Shown here one piece after another: positions 7,774 to 14,676 of a DNA stretch of 16,587 nucleotides (its first letter is position 1; each line of letters starts with the position of its first letter). A program made the translations under genes and the position numbers. Under the pieces are notes generated by a model. It saw only the letters and a list, made by a program, of their open reading frames with translations, searched no databases and had not been told where the DNA came from. The stretch is taken from positions 1 to 16,587 of the forward strand of contig DATFLY010000137.1 in the NCBI GenBank assembly GCA_035267185.1, in the 5' to 3' direction. This DNA is from JAUIBE01 sp035267185 (lineage in GTDB: Bacteria > Pseudomonadota > Gammaproteobacteria > Xanthomonadales > SZUA-36).

Positions 7774-8674
7774 GAGTCATGCCGACATGGTCACCATGGT
7801 CGAGGTCGGTCCCCGGGATGGCCTTCAAAATGAAAAACAAAACGTCGCGACGGCGATCAAGGTAGAACTGATCCAACGCCTGTCGGCCTGCGGTCTGCCG
7901 GTTGTTGAAGCCACCAGTTTCGTCAGCCCAAAGTGGGTCCCGCAACTGGCCGATGCCGCAGAGGTTCTGGAGCAAATTGATCTCGAAGGCGCAACAAGGC
8001 ACCCGGTCCTGGTTCCTAACGAGAAAGGCCTTGAACGTGCCATTCAGGCGGGGGCAAGGGAAATTGCAGTATTCGCAGCCGCATCGGAAAGCTTCAGCCA
8101 GAAAAACACCAACTGTTCAATCGCAGAAAGCCTCGAACGAATCCGTCCGGTGGTGGAAAAGGCATTGGCGAACAACATGTCTGTGCGAGGATATGTTTCA
8201 TGTGTTCTGGGTTGCCCTTATGAAGGTGAGATTGAGCCGGAAGCCGTGATGCTGGTGTCAGTGGCACTGGACGAACTGGGTTGCTACGAAATCTCCCTTG
8301 GCGACACCATTGGTACCGGCACACCCGGCAAGGCGCGCAAGCTGCTGGAACTGGTTGGGGCAGAAGTCCCGATGGAAAGGCTGGCCGTCCACTTTCACGA
8401 CACTTATGGACAGGCGCTGGCAAACATCCTGGCCAGCCTGGAATCGGGCGTGCGCACCGTGGATTCTTCGGTGGCTGGACTGGGAGGCTGCCCTTACGCT
8501 CGCGGCGCCACCGGAAATGTGGCAAGTGAAGATGTCGCCTACATGCTTGATGGACTGGGCATGAGAACAGGCGCGAATCTCGAAGATCTTGCAATCACCG
8601 GACAATGGATTTCAGATCAACTGGGAAAACCGAACAATAGCCGAGCGGGTTCCGCGTTGGCACGAAAAAAATAG
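7766..8674 (+). CDS. liuE: hydroxymethylglutaryl-CoA lyase
   Basis: Cleaves HMG-CoA to acetyl-CoA and acetoacetate, the last step of the leucine pathway. This is a TIM-barrel DRE-metallolyase-type protein of 302 residues. VEVGPRDGLQNEK carries the metal-binding Asp and catalytic Arg, EATSFVSPKWVPQLAD follows, GDTIGTGTPG is intact, HFHDTYGQALAN gives the two metal-binding histidines, and the catalytic Cys242 lies in VAGLGGCPYARGATGN. The start is the ATG at 7766 in ATGACTGA, overlapping the liuC stop. An in-frame ATG at 7679 would add 29 residues read from inside liuC and is not favoured. The TAG stop is shared with the first bases of a long perfect inverted repeat. Confidence 0.95.
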   Translation: MTESHADMVTMVEVGPRDGLQNEKQNVATAIKVELIQRLSACGLPVVEATSFVSPKWVPQLADAAEVLEQIDLEGATRHPVLVPNEKGLERAIQAGAREIAVFAAASESFSQKNTNCSIAESLERIRPVVEKALANNMSVRGYVSCVLGCPYEGEIEPEAVMLVSVALDELGCYEISLGDTIGTGTPGKARKLLELVGAEVPMERLAVHFHDTYGQALANILASLESGVRTVDSSVAGLGGCPYARGATGNVASEDVAYMLDGLGMRTGANLEDLAITGQWISDQLGKPNNSRAGSALARKK

Positions 8675-8731
8675 ATATTTGGGGTCAGAGTAAAAATTGA
8701 TCTGGAATTTTTACTCTGACCCCAAATATCT
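8673..8731. repeat. perfect 26-bp inverted repeat, 7-nt loop (GGGGTCAGAGTAAAA palindrome)
   Basis: The arms 8673-8698 and 8706-8731 are exact reverse complements around the loop GATCTGG. Each carries the core GGGGTCAGAGTAAAAATT, with GGGG facing outward. The left arm supplies the last two bases of the liuE TAG stop. Similar GGGGTCAGAGTAAAA palindromes recur in many gammaproteobacterial genomes and are thought to be mobilised by RAYT-type transposases; that link is from general knowledge, not from this window. In RNA the element would form a very stable hairpin with no following U-run, so it could stop exonucleases, limit read-through into the HSD10-like gene or protect the liu mRNA. Confidence 0.9.
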
Positions 8732-8751
8732 TTGCAAACATGGAGTAACTT

Positions 8752-9513
8752 ATGAAATTGAATCAAGTCAAAGCAGTGATCACCGGCGGAGTCTCCGGAC
8801 TTGGCCTGGCAACCGCCAGGCACTTCGTTTCAAATGGTGGTTCAGTCACTTTGCTGGACATTAACGACAACGCCGGCCAGGCGGTGTCCGAAGAACTGGG
8901 CGCAACGTACATTCGTACCGATGTCACCTCTGAATCGGAGGTCAAGCAGGCAGTCAAGCAAGCCCATGAAGGCATGGGTGGCATCAACGTCGCCGTCAGC
9001 TGTGCTGGTGTCATCGGTGCCGGACGCGTCCTGGGCCGCGAAGGCCCGATGGATCTCGACTTTTTCTCGACCGTCATTCAGATCAACCTGGTGGGGACAT
9101 TCAATGTCGCCAAGGCCGCTGCCGCCCTGATGGAAAAGAATGAGCCCGGTGAAGATGGCGAACGTGGCGTTATCATCAATACCGCATCAGTTGCCGCTTA
9201 CGAGGGTCAGATCGGCCAGGCCGCATACTCTGCTTCCAAGGGAGGCGTGGTTGGCATGACGCTGCCAATTGCAAGGGAACTGGCCCGTTGCGGAATTCGC
9301 ATGGTGACAATCGCCCCGGGCATATTCTGGACGCCAATGGTTGATAATATGCCCGATGCTGTGCAGGAATCGCTTTCCGCATCGATTCCTTTCCCCAGCA
9401 GGCTGGGACAGCCTGAAGAATTCGCCACGACGGCTGCCCACATCGTCGAAAACGTGTACCTTAACGGCACAACCATCAGGCTTGATGGTGCCACACGGCT
9501 GGCGCCCAAGTAG
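8752..9513 (+). CDS. 3-hydroxyacyl-CoA dehydrogenase, HSD10 (type 2) SDR family
   Basis: NAD-dependent short-chain dehydrogenase of 253 residues. The Rossmann motif TGGVSGLG is at residues 11-18, an SCAG variant of NNAG at 83-86, catalytic Ser146 in NTASVAAYEGQIGQAAYSAS, and Tyr159 and Lys163 of the YxxxK pair follow. Segments such as GMTLPIARELA, IAPGIFWTPM, PFPSRLGQPEEFA and LNGTTIRLDGATR closely follow human HSD17B10, which oxidises 3-hydroxy-2-methylbutyryl-CoA in isoleucine degradation. With the thiolase encoded at 4152 it would complete the last isoleucine steps, giving propionyl-CoA and acetyl-CoA. GGAG at 8742-8745 is well placed for ATG 8752. A 59-bp palindrome separates it from liuE, so it may be expressed at a different level. 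Confidence 0.92.
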   Translation: MKLNQVKAVITGGVSGLGLATARHFVSNGGSVTLLDINDNAGQAVSEELGATYIRTDVTSESEVKQAVKQAHEGMGGINVAVSCAGVIGAGRVLGREGPMDLDFFSTVIQINLVGTFNVAKAAAALMEKNEPGEDGERGVIINTASVAAYEGQIGQAAYSASKGGVVGMTLPIARELARCGIRMVTIAPGIFWTPMVDNMPDAVQESLSASIPFPSRLGQPEEFATTAAHIVENVYLNGTTIRLDGATRLAPK

Positions 9514-9555
9514 CTGGTTCGTTCAGGCACCCTGAAATTTAAAAGAAGGAAAACC

Positions 9556-9963
9556 ATGGAAACTTTTGCAGAAGTCCGAAACCATGTGATGCAGTCCAAT
9601 GGTCTTGGCATCGATGAGCCCTTTATTGTGAGTTTCGATTACCCCGTGGGTGACCAGGGACGCAAACAGGGCGTATTCCTGGCTGAACTCAAAACCAATG
9701 ACGGAAGGCGCGTGCTGCGGGTTGAAACACCTGTGGTACCGCTTACAGAGGTCGGCGCCGAAAAATGCCTGCGTTTGAATCTCACGCTGCGTGTCGGCTA
9801 CCTGGCTGTGGGTGACCTCGACAGCGTGCCTTACATCAAATTATGCGAGAACCTTCCTTACGCTTTTCTGGAAGCACAGGAGCTCGACTACACCATTTCC
9901 CACATCGCAAAACTGGCAGACCAGATCGAGCAGATGCTGGAACCAGACAACGACGTAACCTGA
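9556..9963 (+). CDS. small acidic protein of unknown function
   Basis: A 135-residue soluble-looking protein with no signal peptide or membrane segment. It starts at ATG 9556 behind a good AAGGAAAA ribosome site. Alternating beta-like hydrophobic stretches (PFIVSFDYPV, GVFLAEL, RVLRVETPVVPL, LTLRVGYLAVGDLD, PYIKLCENLPYAFL) are followed by a C-terminal amphipathic helix (ISHIAKLADQIEQML). The pattern resembles the compact alpha/beta fold of YbjN-like and type III secretion chaperone-like proteins, but this is fold-level impression only; no motif proves it and no secretion genes are nearby. It lies 42 bases after the HSD10-like gene and 55 before mscS. Function unknown. Confidence 0.8.
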   Translation: METFAEVRNHVMQSNGLGIDEPFIVSFDYPVGDQGRKQGVFLAELKTNDGRRVLRVETPVVPLTEVGAEKCLRLNLTLRVGYLAVGDLDSVPYIKLCENLPYAFLEAQELDYTISHIAKLADQIEQMLEPDNDVT

Positions 9964-10018
9964 CCAGGGCACAGCTTTTCAGGCCCGCACATGAATCAGA
10001 ATTAAACAGGAGAGGAAA

Positions 10019-10852
10019 GTGTTCGATCAGATTATCAACTACGTGACTTCAGATGAATTTATTCCAATGATCACCGACTGGGGTCTGAAACTGGTGCTGG
10101 CGCTGGTGATATTCATCGTCGGACGCCTGATCGCCAAGCTGATCACCAAGGCGTTCCGCAAAGCGATTAACCGTGAGTCGATTGACGATGCGCTGGAAGC
10201 TTTCCTGGGAAATATTCTCTATGCCATCCTCATGGTCTCGGTCATCCTGGCATCGCTCGACACGCTGGGAGTCAACATCACGTCACTGCTGGCGATTGTT
10301 GGTGCTGCAGGCCTGGCCATTGGCCTTGCACTCAAGGATTCACTCGGGAATTTCGCTGCCGGGGTGATGCTGATCATCTTCCGCCCCTTCACAAAAGGTG
10401 ATTTCGTGGAAGCAGCCGGTGTTTCAGGCAAGGTGGATGAAATCAGAATATTCAACACAGTCCTGACCACGCCGGACAACAAGCAAATCACGATTCCCAA
10501 CGCCCTGATCAATGCAGATGCCATCACCAATTACTCTGCAATGGATCAACGCCGGGTCGACCTGGTCATTGGCGTTGGTTACGACGATGATCTGAAACTG
10601 GCGCGCGACGTGATCACCAGGGTTGTCACCAGTCATGACAAGGTCCTTGAAGAGCCTGCCTTTGCTATTTTCGTATCAGAACTGGCTGACAGTTCGGTCA
10701 ACTTCAACGTGCGCCCATGGTGCCGCACTGACGACTACTGGGCTGTCTACGGCGATCTTCTGGAATCCATCAAGGTCGAACTGGATGCGGAAGGACTGAA
10801 CATTCCTTACCCGCAGACAGACGTACATCTGCACAAGGTTGCTTCAGGATAA
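10019..10852 (+). CDS. mscS: small-conductance mechanosensitive channel, MscS family
   Basis: Inner-membrane channel of 277 residues that opens under membrane tension to release solutes in hypoosmotic shock; E. coli MscS has 286. Three hydrophobic segments lie in the first half: LKLVLALVIFIVGRLIAKLI, ILYAILMVSVILASL and the pore helix region SLLAIVGAAGLAIGLALKDS followed by LGNFAAGVMLIIFRPFTKGD. The Gly/Ala-rich pore helix and RPFTKGDFVE join are signatures of the family. The beta domain (VDEIRIFNTVLTTPDNKQIT, then IPNALI) and the C-terminal alpha/beta domain follow. The start is a GTG at 10019; AGGAGAGG (10008-10015) lies just upstream and the protein begins at a normal family position. It has no obvious functional link to its neighbours. 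Confidence 0.95.
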   Translation: MFDQIINYVTSDEFIPMITDWGLKLVLALVIFIVGRLIAKLITKAFRKAINRESIDDALEAFLGNILYAILMVSVILASLDTLGVNITSLLAIVGAAGLAIGLALKDSLGNFAAGVMLIIFRPFTKGDFVEAAGVSGKVDEIRIFNTVLTTPDNKQITIPNALINADAITNYSAMDQRRVDLVIGVGYDDDLKLARDVITRVVTSHDKVLEEPAFAIFVSELADSSVNFNVRPWCRTDDYWAVYGDLLESIKVELDAEGLNIPYPQTDVHLHKVASG

Positions 10853-10912
10853 ACGGGCGAAAAACTGGCTGGCGTCTATACTTCTTTGTAACCAGAAAAG
10901 GAGAGAGCATCC

Positions 10913-11317
10913 ATGAACGCTAAAGCCATTATTTCGGTTGTTGTCCTGTTCATACTTTCGATGGGGCTGGGCTTTTTGGTGCACGGCACCCTGTTGTTCG
11001 ATGAGTATTCCCAGCTGCCCAATATTTACCGGTCGATGGAAGACTCCCAGGGCTATTTTGGGTTTATGATTGCAGGTCATGTTCTGATAGCTGTTGGCCT
11101 GACCTGGATCTACAGGATGGGCCATAAGCCCACCAAACCCTGGTTCGCGCAGGGCATTAATTTTGGCCTGGCAATCGCGGTGGTCAGCACGATTCCGTTG
11201 TACCTGATCTACTATGCGGTACAAAATGCGCCGCAGTCCCTGGCCATGCTGCAAATTGCCTATGACGTACCAGCAACGGTGATCCTGGGTATTGTCACTG
11301 CGTTCATCAACAAGTGA
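10913..11317 (+). CDS. small integral membrane protein, four predicted helices
   Basis: A 134-residue hydrophobic protein with about four membrane helices: AIISVVVLFILSMGLGFLVH, FGFMIAGHVLIAVGLTWIY, INFGLAIAVVSTIPLYLIYY and a C-terminal VPATVILGIVTAF. A short polar loop (DEYSQLPNIYRSMEDSQGYF) separates the first two. AAAAGGAGAGAG precedes ATG 10913 at good spacing. The next gene, a methanethiol oxidase-like protein with a predicted signal peptide, starts only seven bases after its stop, so the two are probably co-transcribed. A role in supporting that protein (metal supply, electron transfer or anchoring) is possible, but no metal-binding motif such as CxxxC is present. I do not recognise the family with certainty. 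Confidence 0.85.
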   Translation: MNAKAIISVVVLFILSMGLGFLVHGTLLFDEYSQLPNIYRSMEDSQGYFGFMIAGHVLIAVGLTWIYRMGHKPTKPWFAQGINFGLAIAVVSTIPLYLIYYAVQNAPQSLAMLQIAYDVPATVILGIVTAFINK

Positions 11318-11324
11318 CTGAGTT

Positions 11325-12575
11325 TTGATTGACAGGGGAGTAGCAGGGTTAATCATCGTGGCCCTGACCTTTGCAACTATGCCTGCCGTTGCACAAGGTC
11401 AGGTAAATCCTGGTGCTTCGAACACAACAACACAGCCGGGTTCTTTATTGTATGCGTGGATGAAGGATAACGATGCCGAGGATCCTGCTTTTCTCGCCGT
11501 TATTGATTCCGACCCGGGATCACCTTTATATGGGGAATTACTCACCACCACGCCAACCAATGAACCCCTGACCGATGCTCACCACACGCCGCATCAATTG
11601 CCTTCAAACGGGCACATTTTCGCCAATTCTTTTCGTGATGGCCGGACGTTTATTTACGACGTCAGTACACCCCATTTGCCAAGGCTAAAAAACGAATTTG
11701 AGCGGATTGAGGACTATAGTTATCCCCATTCTTTTGCCGAATTGCCCAATGGAAATTTCCTGATCACGTTCCAGAGCAGTGGTGAGGAAAACGATCAGGC
11801 TGGCGGGCTCCTGGAAATGACACCGGATGGAGAACTGGTTCGTGCATCCTCTGCTGAGGATCGGTCGACCACTGATTTTATTCGGCCGTACAGTCTCGAA
11901 TTAATGCCGAATATTGATCGTGTCATCAGCAGCAGCGCCGATATGTGGCAAACCCAGGCAACAGAGCATATTCAGTTGTGGCGTCTTTCCAGCCTGACGC
12001 TGCTCGACACCATCGCACTCCCACCAGGTGAACGCCGAAATATTCACCAGATACCACTTGAAATCAGGCCGGTTGGAGATGGCAGCTCAGCTTATGTCAT
12101 TACCTGGAACTGCGGCCTGTATCATCTGACCGGGATTGGCGGTAACTCGATCAATGCCCGTTTGGTATGGGATTTCAGTTCAAACGCCTGTGCCATTCCT
12201 TTAAGGATTGGCAACTACTGGATACAGGCTGTGGGTGGTGACTTCCAGTTGGCGGTGCTGGATATTGAAGACCCGTCTGCGCCTGAACTGGCCACCGTGC
12301 TGTCCCTGCCTGATGGCTTCCAGCCCCACTGGCTGGCTGCTGAACCCAATGGCACACGTATCGTGCTGACTGGTTACCAGGCGCTTTCTGATCGGATTGT
12401 CCTGCTGAACTGGGATGAACGCGTCGAGCACCTTTCAATCGTTGCCGGCTTTGGCCAGCCAAACGATGACTTGCCCGGATTTTTTACTGACCGGGAAATC
12501 TGGCCACACGGCAAAACCGGTGAAGCAACCGCTCACGGCGTGATGTTCTGGCCAGCTGAAGCAAGCATTGAATAA
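11325..12575 (+). CDS. exported selenium-binding protein 56 / methanethiol oxidase-like protein
   Basis: The 416-residue protein aligns, from my memory of the family, along most of SELENBP1: FLAVIDSDPGSPLYGELL matches LATVDVDPKSPQYCQVI, DAHHTPH matches ELHHSGW, PHSFAELPNGNFLIT matches the SHCLASGEVMIS region, and IPLEIRP, VLDIEDPSAPELATVL, QPHWLAAEPNGTRIVLT and ATAHGVMFWP also align. Candidate copper-binding histidines are kept: 86, 87, 135, 335 and 404. The selenium-binding Cys pair of mammalian SBP is missing. Characterised bacterial members (MtoX of Hyphomicrobium) are periplasmic copper enzymes that turn methanethiol into formaldehyde, H2S and H2O2. The TTG start yields a plausible signal peptide (MIDRGVAGLIIVALTFATM, then PAVA before QG) though its ribosome site is weak; GTG 11358 would leave the signal peptide too short. 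frmA and frmB follow directly, which fits formaldehyde production. Family membership is fairly sure; substrate is inferred. Confidence 0.78.
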   Translation: MIDRGVAGLIIVALTFATMPAVAQGQVNPGASNTTTQPGSLLYAWMKDNDAEDPAFLAVIDSDPGSPLYGELLTTTPTNEPLTDAHHTPHQLPSNGHIFANSFRDGRTFIYDVSTPHLPRLKNEFERIEDYSYPHSFAELPNGNFLITFQSSGEENDQAGGLLEMTPDGELVRASSAEDRSTTDFIRPYSLELMPNIDRVISSSADMWQTQATEHIQLWRLSSLTLLDTIALPPGERRNIHQIPLEIRPVGDGSSAYVITWNCGLYHLTGIGGNSINARLVWDFSSNACAIPLRIGNYWIQAVGGDFQLAVLDIEDPSAPELATVLSLPDGFQPHWLAAEPNGTRIVLTGYQALSDRIVLLNWDERVEHLSIVAGFGQPNDDLPGFFTDREIWPHGKTGEATAHGVMFWPAEASIE

Positions 12576-12621
12576 TTGATATTATCGGTCGTTAACAAAC
12601 ACATTACCTGGAAGGAAAATT

Positions 12622-13731
12622 ATGAAGTCTCGTGCAGCGATCGCCTTTGAAGCAGGCAAACCGCTTGAAATCGCAGAAATTGATGTGGCAGCGCCCAATG
12701 CCGGCGAAGTCATGGTGAAAATTGTTGCCACCGGCGTGTGTCATACAGATGCATATACGCTCAGCGGTGAAGATCCTGAAGGCTTGTTTCCTTCAATACT
12801 GGGTCACGAGGGTGCAGGAGTCGTTGTAGAAGTTGGAGAGGGTGTCACCAGCGTTGCACCGGGCGATCACGTGATTCCACTTTACACCCCAGAGTGCCGC
12901 GAATGCAGCTTTTGCACTTCGGGCAAGACTAATCTCTGCCAGGCAATACGTGCCACCCAGGGACAAGGTCTGATGCCTGATGAAACCAGCAGATTCTCTC
13001 TAAACGGCAAGCCACTTTATCACTACATGGGTACTTCAACATTTTCCGAGTACACCGTGCTGCCAGAAATATCAGTCGCAAAAATAAACAAGGAAGCACC
13101 GCTCGAAAAGGTTTGCCTGCTGGGTTGTGGCATCACCACCGGAATTGGAGCGGTGTTTAACACGGCGAAAGTAGAACCAGGTTCAACGGTCGCTGTTTTT
13201 GGTCTTGGAGGTATTGGACTGAGTGTCATCCAGGGTGCGGTCATGGTCGGTGCTTCACGAATTGTTGCAATTGACCTGAACCCTTCGAAGTTCGACATGG
13301 CAAGGGATCTCGGTGCCACCGACTTCGTTAATCCGAAAGATCATGACGACCCCATCCAGGATGTGATTGTCAACCTGACCAATGGCGGCGTTGATTACTC
13401 TTTTGATTGCACAGGCAACGTCGAAGTGATGCGCGCTGCACTGGAGTGCTGCCACAAGGGCTGGGGTGAATCGACCATCATCGGCGTCGCAGGCGCTGGC
13501 CAGGAAATCGCAACGCGCCCATTCCAGCTGGTTACCGGACGGGTCTGGCGTGGTACCGCTTTTGGCGGCGTGCGCGGCCGCACAGAATTGCCCGGCTACG
13601 TGGACAAGTACATGAATGGCGGCATCAATATCGATGACATGGTGACGCACACCATGGGACTGGAAGACATCAACAAGGCTTTTGACCTGATGCATCATGG
13701 TGAGAGCATCCGCTCTGTAATTTTGTTCTGA
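12622..13731 (+). CDS. frmA: S-(hydroxymethyl)glutathione dehydrogenase (class III alcohol dehydrogenase)
   Basis: Oxidises S-hydroxymethylglutathione, formed spontaneously from formaldehyde and glutathione, to S-formylglutathione with NAD. The 369-residue cytoplasmic enzyme follows class III ADH numbering exactly: catalytic-zinc ligands Cys40 (GVCHTDAY), His62 (GHEGAGVV) and Cys169 (LLGCGITTG); structural-zinc ligands Cys92, 95, 98 and 106 (CRECSFCTSGKTNLC); coenzyme motif GLGGIG at 194-199. Class III markers TQGQGLMPDETSRF, HYMGTSTFSEYTV and KGWGESTIIGVAG are all present. AAGGAAAA precedes ATG 12622. It starts 46 bases after the methanethiol oxidase-like gene and abuts frmB. No frmR-type repressor gene is nearby. 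Confidence 0.97.
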   Translation: MKSRAAIAFEAGKPLEIAEIDVAAPNAGEVMVKIVATGVCHTDAYTLSGEDPEGLFPSILGHEGAGVVVEVGEGVTSVAPGDHVIPLYTPECRECSFCTSGKTNLCQAIRATQGQGLMPDETSRFSLNGKPLYHYMGTSTFSEYTVLPEISVAKINKEAPLEKVCLLGCGITTGIGAVFNTAKVEPGSTVAVFGLGGIGLSVIQGAVMVGASRIVAIDLNPSKFDMARDLGATDFVNPKDHDDPIQDVIVNLTNGGVDYSFDCTGNVEVMRAALECCHKGWGESTIIGVAGAGQEIATRPFQLVTGRVWRGTAFGGVRGRTELPGYVDKYMNGGINIDDMVTHTMGLEDINKAFDLMHHGESIRSVILF

Positions 13732-14565
13732 ATGGAACATATATCAACAAGCCGTTTGTTCGAAGGCGAACTAAAACGCTTCAAACATTCCTCGATATCA
13801 TGCAATTGCGTCATGACATTCGCAATTTACCTCCCGCCACAGGCTCAAAATAGTCCAGTGCCAGTGTTGTACTGGCTATCCGGCCTGACATGTACTGATG
13901 AGAACTTTATGCAGAAGTCCGGCGTGCAGCGTGTTGCAGCCGAGCTCGGAATGGCCATTGTTGCTCCGGATACGAGCCCGAGAGGGACCGATCTGCCTGG
14001 CGAACATGATAGTTACGACCTGGGTTCCGGAGCAGGTTTTTATGTGAATGCAACACAGGAACCCTGGTCGGGCCACTACCAAATGTACGACTACGTCACC
14101 CAGGAGTTACCGAAACTGGTCGAATCAGAATTCCCGGTCACAGGCATGCGGGGGGTCAGTGGTCATTCCATGGGTGGACATGGAGCATTGGTTTGTTATC
14201 TGAAAAACCCGGGCTTTTACCATTCGGTGTCTGCCTTTGCACCCATTAGCAATCCTTCCAATGGCCCGTGGGGCCAAAAAGCATTCAGTGCTTATCTTGG
14301 TGAGGACCGCGATACCTGGCAACAATATGACGCTGCACACCTGATTGGCAATGCACAGGAAAAATTGCCGATACTGATTGACCAGGGAACTGAAGATGAG
14401 TTTCTTGGCGAAGAGCTCAAACCAGGTGCATTGGAACAGGGGGCTATTGCCAGTCATTACCCGCTGGAATTGCGTTACCAGGACGGTTACGACCATAGCT
14501 ATTTCTTTATCGCGACCTTCATTGAAGACCACCTGCGCCATCACGCGAAAGGAATGGGAATATAA
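13732..14565 (+). CDS. frmB: S-formylglutathione hydrolase
   Basis: Serine hydrolase of the esterase D family, 277 residues, that splits S-formylglutathione to formate and glutathione, completing formaldehyde detoxification after FrmA. The alpha/beta-hydrolase triad is visible: Ser146 in GVSGHSMGGHGAL, Asp222 in DQGTEDEFL and His255 in GYDHSYFFIATFIEDHLRHH. Family signatures LYWLSGLTCTDENFMQKSG, APDTSPRG, GFYVNATQEPW and HYQMYDYV are present. The ATG follows the frmA stop with no gap (TGAATG) and no clear ribosome site, so translation is probably coupled to frmA. A GGGG-headed palindrome begins 17 bases after its stop. Confidence 0.97.
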   Translation: MEHISTSRLFEGELKRFKHSSISCNCVMTFAIYLPPQAQNSPVPVLYWLSGLTCTDENFMQKSGVQRVAAELGMAIVAPDTSPRGTDLPGEHDSYDLGSGAGFYVNATQEPWSGHYQMYDYVTQELPKLVESEFPVTGMRGVSGHSMGGHGALVCYLKNPGFYHSVSAFAPISNPSNGPWGQKAFSAYLGEDRDTWQQYDAAHLIGNAQEKLPILIDQGTEDEFLGEELKPGALEQGAIASHYPLELRYQDGYDHSYFFIATFIEDHLRHHAKGMGI

Positions 14566-14581
14566 CTCGTTATGGGATCGG

Positions 14582-14629
14582 GGGACAGTTTACTCAATTC
14601 GAATTAAGGCCTATTAAGTAAACTGTCCC
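14582..14629. repeat. GGGACAGTTTACT inverted repeat (13-bp arms)
   Basis: GGGACAGTTTACT at 14582-14594 and its exact reverse complement at 14617-14629 flank an interior holding the palindromes AATTCGAATT and AGGCCT. The outer head GGGG(A)CAG..TA resembles that of the palindrome at 8673-8731, suggesting two members of one class of short mobile palindromes. It lies between frmB and the membrane protein gene at 14677 and could cap the frm transcript, though no U-run follows. Confidence 0.8.
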
Positions 14630-14676
14630 TGAATTTCCAACAACCAGAAGCGTTCTTAAGGAAATAATACAACGCC

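Noticed and set aside
8673..8731. Intrinsic terminator after liuE
   Set aside because: The stem is strong but no U-run follows and the element is of a dispersed repeat type; kept as a repeat.
11325..12575. Arylsulfotransferase (ASST) call for the beta-propeller protein
   Set aside because: First thought because of the repeated PxxNG patterns, but the ordered matches to SELENBP1 (DSDPGSP, HH, IPLEIRP, DIEDPSAP, AHG) fit SBP56 better.
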